Shown: piece by piece, positions 10,200-21,010 of the stretch
Position numbering within the stretch: position 1 is the stretch's first letter
Layout: each line of letters opens with the position of its first letter
DNA from: Eriocheir sinensis
Taxonomy: Eukaryota; Arthropoda; Malacostraca; Decapoda; Varunidae
Assembly: GCF_024679095.1 (NCBI RefSeq)
Contig: NC_066571.1
Span: forward strand, 2,990,783 to 3,054,782
Length of the DNA: 64,000 nt
Direction: 5' to 3'
Translations under genes and position numbers: made by a program
Notes under the pieces: generated by a model
Seen by the model: only the letters and a program-made list of their open reading frames with translations
Told to the model about the DNA's origin: nothing
Databases searched by the model: none

Positions 10200-11400
10200 G
10201 AAATGGATTAACTGAAAGACTTGTGGAAGGTAAACGGATAGAAGAAGCGAGAAATACTACTTGGGAGACTAGTAGGAGGTAAAACTATGAGAAGAAAGAA
10301 GGATAAGAAAGAAAAGTGGAATTAAGTTGAATAGGTAAGGAAGGAAGGGGCAGGAGCGTGAAGAGAGAAGAGTATAAGGAGGGAAAAGGACTGATAGAGA
10401 GACTAGTGAAAAGTAAAACTATGGGAAAGGAAAGGAAAGTTTAGTAAAGGGGAGTGGGAGGGAGTTGAAGGAAAGGGAAAAAGGGAATGAAAGGAAAGAA
10501 AAGAAAAGGTAGAAGAAGCGAAGACTGATTGGACGACTAGATATATGGTTAACGGTAAAGGAAAGAAAGGAGCAAGATTGAAAGGAATTGAGAGTGGAAA
10601 GGATTGAAGGATGGGGTGGGGAGGGGAAGGAAGGCAAAGAAGGGGAAGCAAAGGAAGAATAGAAGAGAGAAGGAATGATCGGGAGACTTGAGGAAGGTAT
10701 AAATAGGGGAAAGGAAAAAAAGGGAGGAGAAAGATGAAGAGAAAGGGAGTTCAGAGGTAAGGAGGAAAGGAAAGAGAGGGGAAGGGAAGAAAAAGATTGA
10801 AAAATTAGGCTTGATTGGTAACCTAGTAGAGAGTAAAGTATGAGAAAGGAAAGAATGAGGAGAAAGGGAGTTCAGTGGTAAGGAGGGAAGGGTCGAGGGC
10901 GAGAAAGAGAAGAGAAGGGAGGGGAGGGAAGAGGAGGAGAAGAGAAGGATAGGAGTGAGAAGAACTGAGTGGGAAACTATTGGAAGGTAAAAAAGTAGGG
11001 GAAAGGAAAAAAAAGAGAGGGATAGGAAAAAAATGTTCAGAGGTAGTGAAGGAAGAGAAGGGGAGGAAAGGAAAAAGAAGAGAAGAGTAGGACGGAAGAA
11101 GACTAGTGAAAAGTTAATGAAAGGGAAAAGAGAAAGGAGGAGAAATAAGGTTGGGAAGGGGAAGTGGATAGGAGTTGAGGGGTGGGAAGACAAGGGGAAG
11201 GGAAGAGAGGAAAGGAATGGGGAGGGGAGAATGGATAGGAGAAGAGAAAAAGGATAGAAGAAGCGAGAACGACTGACTGGGAGAGTAATGGAAACGAAAA
11301 GTATGGGAAATCAGAAGGAGAGAGTTCAGAGGTATAGTGAGGGGAGGGAAGGGGATGAAGGGGATAAAAGGGAAGGGAAGGGAAGGGGAGGAGAGGGTGA
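10200..11400 (+). repeat. Cryptic ~145-bp purine satellite, about 8 decayed copies
   Basis: A diverged marker of the form GACTGATTGGGAGACTAGTGG followed by AAGGTAAAACTATGGGAAAGG appears near 10250, 10390, 10530, 10680, 10815, 10965, 11100 and 11265. A second marker, GGGAGTTCAGAGGTAAGG, appears between some of them (about 10745, 10866, 11032, 11325). Purine-only filler disguises the period. Confidence 0.7.
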
Positions 11401-11560
11401 GGGGGTGAGGGGTGCCTGTACGAGTCCGTGAGCGAGGCAGGACACGTAACTCACCTCCGCTTTTTGTCGTGTTCGCCTCACACGTGCACTGTAATTTTCT
11501 TTGCTCAGCTTAATGTTGCCCGCCGTACAGGGCCAGAAAAACAGCCCCTCCCCCTCCTCT
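11400..11560. other. Short unique segment
   Basis: Non-repetitive (GTGCCTGTACGAGTCCG, CGTAACTCACCTCCGC, GTTGCCCGCCGTACAGGG) between two satellites. No gene. Confidence 0.35.
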
Positions 11561-11564
11561 CCTC

Positions 11565-12070
11565 CTCGTCTTATACTCTTCTTCCTCCTTTCTCCTCCTC
11601 CTCATCTTCCTTGTTCTCCTCTTATTCTTCGTTTTTCTTCTTGTCTTCCTATTTTTCCTCTTCCTGCTATTTCTTCTTCTCTTCATTTTTCTATTTCTAC
11701 TCTTCCTCAACTGTCTCTTTCTTCTTCTCCTCCTCCTCTTCTTATATTTTTCCTCCTCCTCCTTTCTCCTCCTCCTCATCTTCCTTGTTCTCCTCTTATT
11801 CTTCGTTTTTCTTCTTGTCTTCCTATTTTTCCTCTTCCTGCTATTTCTTCTTCTCTTCATTTTTCTATTTCTACTCTTCCTCAAATGTCTCTTTCTTCTC
11901 CTTCTCCTCCTCCTCTTATATTCTTCCTCCTCCTCCTTTCTCCTCCTCCTCATCTTCCTTGTTCTCCTCTTATTCTTCGTTTTTCTTCTTGTCTTCCTAT
12001 TTTTCCTCTTCCTGCTGTTCGTTCTTCTCCTCATCTTTCTAGTTCTTCTCTTCCTCAATTTTCTCTTTTT
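11565..12070 (+). repeat. 174-bp pyrimidine tandem repeat, 3 copies
   Basis: CATCTTCCTTGTTCTCC begins at 11603, 11777 and 11951, exactly 174 bp apart. Units share CTATTTCTACTCTTCCTCAA and CTGCTATTTCTTC. 174 is divisible by 3, so frames stay open across the array without being coding. Confidence 0.95.
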
Positions 12071-12118
12071 TCTCCCCCTCCTCCTCTATATTCCTTTCTT
12101 CATTCCTTTCCTTTCTTG

Positions 12119-12119
12119 T

Positions 12120-12153
<34 letters not shown>

Positions 12154-12228
12154 GAGTAGTAGTAGTAGTAGTAGTAGGAAGAGGAGGAGGAGGAGGAAGA
12201 AGAGGAAGAGAAGGAGGAGGAGGAGGAG
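12119..12228. repeat. (GTA)n followed by (GGA)n
   Basis: TAG/GTA repeats at 12119-12178 with one GGA interruption, then AAGAGGAGGAGG repeats to about 12228. Confidence 0.95.
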
Positions 12229-12308
12229 TTTTTGTTGTCGTTCTCGTCGTTTTTCATTATCATTACGGGTTTTATTTTTTCTATCGTTTCTTTGTTTAGC
12301 TTTTCGAG

Positions 12309-12346
12309 TCCTCCTCCTCCTCCTCCTCCTCCTCCTCCTCCTCCTC
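12309..12346. repeat. (TCC)12 microsatellite
   Basis: Perfect CCT repeat. Confidence 0.95.
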
Positions 12347-12485
12347 GTGTCAAGTAATGGGCGGGGGGGGGAAGGGGGTGCGCAGAAGAGTCCTCCCCCG
12401 ACAGCCGCCTTCTCAGCCTCTCATGACGCGGTAAAAAGCTGGGCCGGGCCGCTATTACCGATTTCACGCCTAATTGGAGACTATT
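12347..12485. other. GC-rich unique island with CCTAATTGG
   Basis: Contains GGGCCGGGCCGCTATTACCG and CACGCCTAATTGGAGAC near 12463-12480. A TAATTG core sits at the edge of a GC-rich block, as in other islands of this window. Confidence 0.4.
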
Positions 12486-12509
12486 TTTTTGTACCTGTGC
12501 GTGGTGTTT

Positions 12510-12949
<440 letters not shown>

Positions 12950-13069
12950 TTTTTCTTCTATAACTATTCACATTCCTCTCGTCTCATCTCCTTCCTCCTT
13001 TTATAGTTTTAATACTTTCACTCTATCATTTCCCCTCATAACTTTTTTTCAACCATCTTTCTCTTTTTT

Positions 13070-13412
13070 TTCTTCTTTCCTTCCTTTCTTCCTTCCTTCC
13101 ATCCTTCCTTCCTGCCTTTCTTTCCTTCCTTCCTTCCTTCCTTTCTTCCTTCCTTCCTTCCTTCCTTCCTTTCTTCCTTCCTTTCTTTCTTCCTTCCTTT
13201 CTTTCTTCCTTTCTTCCTTCCTTCCTTCCTTCCTTCCTTCCTTCCTTCCTTCCTTCCTTCCTTTCTTCCTCCCTTCCTTCCTTCCTCCCTTCCTTTCCTC
13301 CTTTCTTCCTACCTTTTTTTCCTTCCTTCCTTCCTTTCTTTCTTCCTGCCTTTCTTTCCTTCCTTCCCTCCTTCCTTCCTTCCTTCCATCCTTCCTTTCT
13401 TCCTCCATCCAT
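13070..13412. repeat. (TTCC)n tetranucleotide array
   Basis: TTCC/TTTC repeats with scattered changes over about 340 bp. Translates to Phe-Leu-Pro-Ser or Lys-Glu-Gly-Arg repeats only. Confidence 0.95.
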
Positions 13413-14108
13413 TATCAAAATACTTTACCCTCGTTTAGACTTTTCCCGCGCACCGCCTCAATTCTCATAAAGACCAATACTATGTTCAAACTTTCCTAAT
13501 TTTCCTTCCTCTCCCTTAATTATCCTCATCCCATCCATTATTTTCCCTCAAGTGATTCGCTGTAACTTCTAATTTTTCCCTCATTTTTAGATTTTTCTTT
13601 TCCTCTTACTCACTCCCTCTTTTTTCCACCCCTCTCTTTCTTCCTATACCTATAAACCCCTCTTCCCTCCCTCCTTCTTCCTCTTGCTCTACCTTCTTCA
13701 CTCATCTACTCATCTACCCCCTATCCCTCCCTCTATCCCTCCTCCTCCCTTCTCCCTTCATCCTTTCCTCTTCCTCCTTTACATTCTCCCTCACTCATCT
13801 GTCTTTTATACCCTCTCCTATTTTTCCCATCTCTCCCTCTTTCTCCTCCTTTCCGGCTTCTACTCCTTCCTTTTTCTTTTACTTTATCCCTCTCTCTTCA
13901 AATTTCCTACCTTCCCCTACGTCCTCCATCCCTCCCACTATCCCTTTTCCTCCTTTCCTCCCTTCTTCCTTCCGTCCTCCCTATCTTCCTTCTTCTCTCC
14001 TTCCCTCACTCACTCACTCCTTTTCTCGCTTCCTCCTTCTCTCCCTTCCTTTCTCCCTCCTTCCCTCCTTCCCTCCCTTCCTCCCTCCCTCCCTCCCTCT
14101 TGCAATAG
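13413..14108. repeat. Pyrimidine-rich low-complexity DNA
   Basis: A brief unique patch (13430-13560, including CGCGCACCGCCTC) is followed by CT/CCT-rich sequence ending in (CCCT)n near 14060-14100. No gene. Confidence 0.6.
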
Positions 14109-14197
14109 TCCTCGCCTCATTAGCTCTCCAGCCTCGTCTGTCAATAACTCGAACTGGGGTCCACTTGTGTTAAGGAGAAGCCATTCCACCACATTAC

Positions 14198-14200
<3 letters not shown>
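14109..14200. other. Short unique segment
   Basis: Non-repetitive DNA with GCCTCATTAGCTCTCC and AATAACTCGAACTGGGG. Nothing recognised. Confidence 0.35.

Positions 14201-14264
<64 letters not shown>
14201..14264. repeat. (GT)32 microsatellite
   Basis: Uninterrupted GT run. Confidence 0.97.
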
Positions 14265-14268
<4 letters not shown>

Positions 14269-14269
14269 A

Positions 14270-15108
14270 TCTACTTTTGTTTTTCTTGTTTTCTTTCATT
14301 ACAATCATTATTTTTATCTATCTTTCTATTTTATCTTTCCATTCATTCCTTATCTCGCACTTTCCCTCTCAAACATTCACCTTGCCTTCACCTTCACTCA
14401 CCATTACTCACCTTCACCTCTCATCCGTCACCTTCTTTCTTCTTTCTCATCTTTGCTTTACTCACCATCCCTTTCACCCCTGACATCTTTAATCATTCAC
14501 AATCTTAGTCTTCTTCATCGCACCTTGATCTTCGTTCGTGTGTGAGTCCGTCGTTTCCTGTATACCTGTGAATTTAGATGAAGTGTAGGAAATGAGACGT
14601 GAACGCAAGTTAAGCATCACCTGTATCACCTGTCCCTTCCCTCGCAGCTTCTCATTCTTGCATCTTTCTCTCCCTTCTTCCCTTCTCATATGTAAACCCT
14701 GCATTTCTCCTTCTGTCTCCTATATCCTTCTCTTCTTCCAGGTGTTATATTTCATGAGTATGTCTCCTCCAGTCTGTCTTCCGTCACTCCCACACCTTCG
14801 TCAGTTACTCAGGTGTCTGGGGGAAGTGTGGGAGTTGTTTGCGTGTTGTGGTGAGGGATTGGTCAAGGATGGTGTAGTGGGGATTTATTGAGAGCTAAAG
14901 TTAGATGAGAAATGTGTGTAAAAGATGATTCAGTTTTGTTTAGATAGGAAAAAATAATGTTGATGTTGTTTGTGTTGTTGTTTGTGGTTGAGGAATTCTT
15001 GTTTTTTTTTTCGCTTTTATGTTCGTGGGTGCATTTTTTTCTACTATTGTTTTATTATATAGAGTCCAGGTGTACGATTGTTTGCTTGTGTACTTGTTTT
15101 GTGTGTTT

Positions 15109-15110
<2 letters not shown>
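14270..15110. other. Mixed unique DNA, no supported gene
   Basis: Moderately complex sequence. It contains a splice-acceptor-like stretch (CTTCTCTTCTTCCAG ending near 14742) and CACCTG at 14619 and 14628. A short open frame at 14592-14891 on plus has no recognisable motif. An 18-bp word TTTTATTATATAGAGTCC near 15049 recurs near 37552. Confidence 0.4.

Positions 15111-15113
<3 letters not shown>

Positions 15114-15199
<86 letters not shown>
15114..15199. repeat. (GT)43 microsatellite
   Basis: Uninterrupted GT run. Confidence 0.97.
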
Positions 15200-15690
15200 G
15201 CAATGTCTCTTTATGATGGGTTATTAAATGTTTACACTCCCTCGCCCTTTTCTCTACTTTGCCCCTCCACTCCCTCCATTCCCTCCCCTCCCTCCTTCCC
15301 TCCCTCCACTACCTCTCCTCGCCACGCCCACGTCTAAGCGCGCCACGCCCACATAAGAGCCACCTGGACCGTCCTCGACCCGCAACTAAAATATGTATGA
15401 TAAGGAAAGAAAATGTAAAAAAGAAAACAAAAACAAAAACAAGGAAAGAACGTTAACATGAAATCCGAGTTCACGCATGTTAGAACAGAAATGCTTAGTT
15501 GTTTGTTTTGTAAATGCTTGAAAATTTTGTTTGAAAATGAAAAAAATATATATATCCAAAGTAGTGAATTATAGTCTGATTATTATTTTTTGGGGCGTTT
15601 AAAATTGTTTGCGAAAGGTGAATAAGAGAAATGATTGAAGTTTTGAGTTGAGTTGAAACTTCATATCCAACAGGCTAAACGTTTTGAGTC
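15200..15690. other. Unique AT-rich DNA
   Basis: A CT/CCAC-rich first part (ACGCCCACGTCTAAGCG and CGCCACGCCCACATAAG form a short repeat of CCACGCCCAC) followed by AT-rich sequence. No gene. Confidence 0.4.
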
Positions 15691-15694
15691 AGAA

Positions 15695-15872
15695 ACAAAA
15701 AATATAATATAACATGTTGCTGATAGTTAGTAAAAATATGATTATGATACAAATTGTAGGAATTAAAAATATTGTGTTGATAATAGCAAAAATATATAGC
15801 GCCGATAATAACTATAAAAAACATGGTGCCGATAAGTAGATATATATTATGGAGCCGACAGTTAAACATTTT
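15695..15872 (+). repeat. Degenerate ~29-bp AT-rich repeat, about 6 copies
   Basis: Diverged units with the pattern AAAAATAT...G(T/C)(T/G)CCGATAATAG: TGTTGCTGATAGTTAG, ATTGTGTTGATAATAGC, AGCGCCGATAATAAC, GGTGCCGATAAGTAG and GGAGCCGACAGTTAA follow each other at about 26-33 bp spacing. Confidence 0.65.
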
Positions 15873-15973
15873 ACACATTATTTCATCTCAAGGAAAAATG
15901 TTCGTGCTTTGTTTCGTCCTCCACTTTAACCTTTTGTCTCCCAGCGTTCTTTTTATACGAGTGATTCACCGTG

Positions 15974-15975
<2 letters not shown>

Positions 15976-16031
<56 letters not shown>
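15976..16031. repeat. Compound (GT)16(GA)12 microsatellite
   Basis: GT repeats switch directly to GA repeats near 16008. Confidence 0.97.
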
Positions 16032-16153
16032 TCATCATAATACTAAGCAAACACTACCAGCAAATATTCCCTCATCAAATATGACATGAAAACCAATCTT
16101 TCAATACAAACATCTCAAAACAACAAGTTAAACACACCAAAACATACAAACAC

Positions 16154-16422
<269 letters not shown>

Positions 16423-16539
16423 TCTCTCTCAAGCCATATCACCGTAAAATCCTTTCTCTCTCTCTTCCAAAATCTCTCCCGCCAGCCGAGAACTTTACTC
16501 AAGAAACATTACTTCCCGTAGACTTATTCCGGCTCCTTT

Positions 16540-17400
16540 AGACTCCTTTACCTTCCTTCCTTTCCTCCCTCAGACTCTTTCTTTCCTCCCTGCCTCACCT
16601 CATCTCGCCACAATCATCTCCTTGCCTTATCTACCTGCTTAACTTTACCTCACTATTTTTTCCTCCCTTTCTTCCTCATCTCCTTCTTTCTCCTTTCTTT
16701 TCCCTCCTTCTTTCTTCTTTCCATCCTCTGCTCTCTCCCACATCTTTTTATCTCTCCTTCCTCTCTCCCCTAACCAGCCTCACTTCCCTTCCTTTCCATC
16801 CTCATCTCTCTCCCTCATCTTTTTATCTCTCCTTCCTTTCTCACCTAACCAGCCTCACCTCCCTTCCTTTCCTTCCTTATCTCTCTCCCTCATCTTTTTA
16901 TCTCTCCTTCCTTTCTCACCTAACCAGCCTCATCTCCCTTCCTTTCCTTCCTCATCTCTTCCTCATCTTTCCATCTTTCCTTCCTTTCTTACCTAACCAA
17001 CCTAACCTCCCTACCTTTCCTCCCTTATATCTCTCTCATTTCCCTCCCTCATCTTCCTATCTTTCCTTCCCTCCTCATCTCACCAATCTTACCAGCTTCA
17101 CCTCTCTTCTTCATCTCCCTGCATATCTTCCGTCAAGTTCCTCACCTCCCTTTCTTCCCTCACCACCCTCTGCCTCTCCTACTCATCTCCTTGCTTTTCT
17201 TTCCTTTCACTTCTCACCTCCCTTTCTCAGCTCACCAACCTCCCATTTCTTCCTCTCTCCCTGCCTTTCTTTCATCACCCTCACCCTCCTTTCCTCCCTT
17301 AACGTCTCACCTCACACCCTTTACCTCCCTCTCTTTCCTCCTTATCTCCAAAACTGCCCCTTAACCCTTCCTCCTCCCGACCTTCAGGAGCCCTAACACC
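16540..17400 (+). repeat. Pyrimidine DNA with ~75-bp tandem repeat
   Basis: TAACCAGCCTCAC/T occurs at 16771, 16846 and 16921, with a diverged TAACCAACC at 16994 (steps 75, 75, 73). Shared context is CATCTTTTTATCTCTCCTTCC. Flanking CT-rich DNA is a more decayed version. Confidence 0.85.
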
Positions 17401-17540
17401 TCGCTCTTTGTCCTCTTAAGCAGCGACAGGATAAAGACTCCCGCGTCGGCCTCACTCTCGCCGCCAAGTGGATGAGTATTAGGTGTTAGTATGCGGCCGC
17501 CACACCGTTTGTCCGGCGCCCATCCACCCTCATTACTTTT
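17400..17540. other. Short unique island
   Basis: CGACAGGATAAAGACTCCCG and TGCGGCCGCCACACCG: non-repetitive and CpG-containing. Nothing recognised. Confidence 0.35.
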
Positions 17541-18740
17541 AAGTGGTGAAGAGCTTTGAGGGGGAGAAGGAAGAGGAGAGGGAGGGCAAGGAGGCTGGGG
17601 GGGGGTAGCAGGTAGATATAGAGAGGTGAGGAAAGAGAAAGGAGAGGTGATAGGGTCGAGCGGATGGATGGATTAATGGAAAAGGGTGCGAGAGGAGGGA
17701 GAATGTAAATACAGGGATGAAGGGGAGAGATGTTGAGAGGAATGAGGATAAGGAAAGGTGAAGTAAAAAACAGAGTAAGGAGTAAAGAAGTAATAAAGGA
17801 GGAGAAATAAGACATGGGTGAGAAAGGTGCAAATGTTGAGAAGATTAAAGTATATAAGATAGGAGAAAGGAGTGAAAAGTAGAAAGGAGTAGAATAAAGA
17901 AGAGTAAGGGACAGAGAGTAAGGAGAAAAGGAAGTGGTGAAGGGGATAGGCAAGCAGGATGTTAGTGGAGAAAGGTAATAAGAGGTAGAAAGGAGAGAGG
18001 AGGGACGTGTTGAGGAGAGTTACGGAGATGGTAGAAGGGAGAGGGTTGAGGGAAAGGAAGGGTGAATGGAAGATGGGGAGAGAGAAAAGATAAAAGGTGG
18101 AGGAAGAGAGGAGAGAGGAGAGAGGAGGGGCGTGTTGAGGAGAGTTAGGGAGATGATAGAAGGGAGAGGGTTGAGGGAAAGGAAGAGTGAATGGAAGATG
18201 GGGAGAGAGAAAAGATAAAAGGTTAAGGAGGAAAGGAGAGAGGAGGGAGTTGTTAATAAGAGTGAGAGAGAAATAAAAGAGAGAAAAATGGAATGGATAA
18301 GTAAAATAAGAGAAGTATTTGTGGAGGAGGATAAAGAGAGAAGGAAAACAGATATGAAGAGAAAAGAGAATGGAAGGAGAGGTTGAGAAGCAAGGAAAAA
18401 GAAAGAGAGAAGAAAGGAATGATGTAGTAGAGGGGAGAATAAGGAGTTAGTAGAGGAGAATGGTTAGAAGTAAAGAGATAAAATGAGTAGAAAATATAGA
18501 AGAGCTGAATAGAGAAGGATATGAGGATTGAAGGAAAGAATCAAGAGTTGGAGGATCATAAGTAAGAAGGAGATATTAAGAAAAGTAATGGAATGGGTAA
18601 TGAAGCGAAGGGGGAGACGGAATAAAGACAGTGAGTAGAAATAAAGAAAAGTAAGGAGAAAGGGAGAGAGTAACGCGGTGAAGGGTGAGAGCTATGAGAA
18701 AGGGAGGGAGAATAGGGGAAGGAGATGTAGGGAAGAGACA
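17540..18740 (+). repeat. Purine-rich DNA with a 125-bp duplication
   Basis: GTGTTGAGGAGAGTTACGG at 18007 recurs at 18132 with one change, followed by matching GAGAGGGTTGAGGGAAAGG and GGAAGATGGGGAGAGAG. A third diverged edge lies near 18240. The rest is GA-rich filler. Confidence 0.8.
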
Positions 18741-18752
18741 GACTGAAGGCTT

Positions 18753-18755
18753 TAA
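18753..18755. other. TAA target-site duplication, left
   Basis: TAA immediately outside the left terminal repeat, matching TAA at 19806-19808. 3-bp TWA duplications are the established hallmark of PIF/Harbinger insertion. Confidence 0.75.
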
Positions 18756-18804
18756 AGGCCCGGTCACACCGCCCGAACTTTGCTGGAGCGTTCCTGGAGC
18801 GGTG
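18756..18804 (+). repeat. Left terminal inverted repeat
   Basis: Starts AGGCCCGGTCACACC. Pairs with 19757-19805: perfect over 27 bp, then about 17 of the next 22 bp match. Confidence 0.88.
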
Positions 18805-19297
18805 AAAAAAATTCATCACCGCTCGTAACCGTTCACCACCGTTAAACAGAAGTTGGCCCCCGTTAAGGCAACGCCGTATACGCTCGGCCACCGCTGATGG
18901 TCCCTCCTACCGCTCCGAAAGTTTTGAGCTGCACAAAATATTGCGAGCGGTGAAGAGCGGTCAATTTTCCGCTCCGGCAAAGTTCACCACCGCTACAACA
19001 ACGTCCAGTCAAAGTGTGGCACAGCTAGACGCAAGTTCGTGGACGCTTGGGTCCGCTACGCCAACGCAGAAATCTTGAACGCTGGACCACCGCTGATTCA
19101 CCAGCTTTGCCCGGGCGGTTTTTAAACGTTGCACAAACTTTGGCAGAGAGGTTGTAAGCGTTTTACGAGCGGACACATGATTGCTGGAACGGTGTCGGAC
19201 GTTGAAGCAGCGATCCATTGCGGTGATGAACTTTGGTTTGGCGTTGGTATGGAGGTGTCGAAGCGGGACCAGAATTTGGCTATAAATACGGGGAGAA

Positions 19298-19540
19298 ATG
19301 AACCAGGAGACCATTTGGAATCGAGCTGCCGTTGAGTGCAGACCTCATTTATATCAAATTTTGCTCAAAAAATGTACTACCATGGATGCTGAGAGACTTG
19401 GTATGATTGGTGCACTAGTCCAGCAGCAGAATCAGAACCTCCTCAGATTGCAACAAACTGTTGACAGAAGGAGAAGAGAGAGAAGAAGGAGAGACAGAGT
19501 TGTGTGGGTCAAAAGCGGTATGCCGCTAAACCAAATTTAA
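19298..19540 (+). pseudogene. Truncated Harbinger-type transposase N-terminus, 80 codons
   Basis: The open frame begins with Met at 19298, has a Leu/Gln-rich segment (residues 32-52) and then the basic run RRRRERRRRDRVVWVKS (about residues 56-72). Arg-rich runs followed by a W-V motif near the N-terminus are, from family knowledge, typical of animal PIF/Harbinger transposases just before the helix-rich region. Seven residues later the frame ends inside terminal-repeat-like DNA. The nuclease domain is absent. A second short open frame at 19129-19335 overlaps in another register and shows no motif. Confidence 0.6.
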
Positions 19541-19756
19541 ACCCCCGCCAAGCCAACGCCCGCATGCGCAGAACGCCGCTCTATCAACGATCGCGTCACC
19601 GCTAAACCAACGCTCGCTACCGCTAGCTACCGTTAAACCAACGCTAAAGCAACGCCGACTTCAGCGGTGCACCGCTAAGGCAACGCCCGTGTTTTCCAGT
19701 TTTTTCCCCATTTTGTGCGCGGTGACGAGCGTTGTTGAAATTCGGCCACCTCTCCC

Positions 19757-19805
19757 TACCGTTCAAGGAACGCTCTAACAAAGTTCGGGCGGTGTGACCG
19801 GGCCT
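19757..19805 (-). repeat. Right terminal inverted repeat
   Basis: Ends CGGTGTGACCGGGCCT, the reverse complement of the left end. Confidence 0.88.
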
Positions 19806-19808
19806 TAA
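19806..19808. other. TAA target-site duplication, right
   Basis: TAA directly after the right terminal repeat. Confidence 0.75.
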
Positions 19809-20250
19809 GAGGAATGAGGGAGGAAGGGGGGGAGGAGGAGGAAGAAGAGGAGGAGGAGGAAAGAAGTCCACGAGGAGAAAAGGGCCATTAGAGCTGACCG
19901 CCTTCCGAGAGAGAGAGAGAGAGAGAGAGAGCGAGGCGTTACAAGCCCCTATACAGACCAAACCACGATCGGCGCAGTAATTCAAGATCGTCGTAATAAC
20001 TCAGAAGTCGCGGAAAGGTGCGTGAATTACAGCGTACAATTACGAATACGAATACGGACGAGTGACACGCATCTCACGACTCCTACTGGGTGGTCGAGAG
20101 AGAGAGAGAGAGAGATAGTTTATATATGTGAAAATTTAATATGCACAGAGATGAGTGAAAAATCAGAGGGGATGAGGAGGTGGAGAAAGATGAGTAAAGA
20201 GGAGGAGGAGGAGGAGGAGGAGGAGGAGGAGGAGGAGGACCCACGGCTCT
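19809..20250. repeat. GGA, (GA)13 and (GGA)15 simple repeats with unique spacer
   Basis: GGA-rich 19820-19860, (GA) at 19907-19932, (GA) at 20096-20116 and GGA at 20196-20240. Between 19935 and 20090 there is non-repetitive DNA (ACCACGATCGGCGCAG, TACGAATACGAATACGG). Confidence 0.8.
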
Positions 20251-20289
20251 TCACTTGTTTTGGCTCAACAGAAACTATGAAAACAAACA

Positions 20290-20784
20290 TTATTGACTTT
20301 CACCGCCATCTCCACCTCCACCACCACCACCACCACCACCACCGCCACCACCACCACCACCACCACTACCACCACCACCACGACTACTTAAATCACCTTC
20401 TCTTTGGACTTCCACCATCATCACCACCACCATCATCACCACCACCAGTAGCATCACCATATCACCTTACTACCTCACAACCATTCTCTTAAACCACATC
20501 ACCATCACCACTGTAACCACTAATACCGCTATCACCACCACCATTATCATCACCACAACTTTGCCATCACCACCATTACACTATACTACTACATCACCAT
20601 TCTGGCACACCATATCACCACCATCACCACCATCACCACTAATACTATTCTCACTATTACCGAATCCACCACCACCACCATCACCGTACCACCACCACCA
20701 TTATCACCATCGTCACCATCAGCAACACTAACAATATTTACAATTACTAGGATCATCAACAAGAAGAACACATTTATCATCACC

Positions 20785-20795
<11 letters not shown>
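20290..20795. repeat. CAC/CCA/ATC trinucleotide region
   Basis: Nearly pure CCA repeats at 20309-20385, then diverged ACC/ATC/CAT phrases (CATCACCACCACCATCATC) to about 20795. Confidence 0.9.

Positions 20796-20796
<1 letters not shown>

Positions 20797-20836
<40 letters not shown>
20797..20836. repeat. (CAA)13 microsatellite
   Basis: ACAACAACA run following CCACCACCACC, then AGCAGCAGC. Confidence 0.95.
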
Positions 20837-20844
20837 GGAGCAGC

Positions 20845-21010
20845 AGCAGCGGAGTAATCACGTTTAAGGATTACGAAAAGCGTATCAAGATTAATTTACT
20901 GCAACATATTTCACTGACACAAAATAATTATCGAGGTTCTGACTTTCCACACTTCGCGTTCAGCAATTTTTCACTTCAAGCCGATGTGGCGACACGCTGC
21001 GGGCGAGAGT
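20845..21010. other. Unique segment
   Basis: Non-repetitive, with ACGCTGCGGGCGAGAG at its right edge. No gene. Confidence 0.35.

Larger units (their letters stand above)
18756..19805 (+). mobile_element. PIF/Harbinger-like DNA transposon derivative, 1,050 bp
   Basis: Both ends carry AGGCCCGGTCACACCGCCCG... as inverted copies. The first 27 bp are identical and similarity continues to about 49 bp. The element is flanked by TAA duplications. The interior holds many CCGCTAAACCAACGC / CACCGCT subterminal motifs in direct orientation on both sides. It also keeps one transposase-like N-terminal fragment (19298-19540), after which the sequence jumps straight to right-end repeats. The DDE catalytic region is missing, so it is non-autonomous. 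It interrupts purine-rich satellite DNA (GGAGGAAG-type on both sides), hence younger than that satellite. Confidence 0.88.

Noticed and set aside
14725..14752. Splice-acceptor-like CTTCTCTTCTTCCAG|GTGTTA
   Set aside because: Good acceptor but a weak following donor, and no coding exon follows. CT-rich DNA makes such matches common here.
18752..19808. piggyBac-type TTAA insertion for the 18.8-kb element
   Set aside because: TTAA can be read at both borders, but the ends lack the CCC/CCY start of piggyBac, and the TAA plus Harbinger-like stub fit better.
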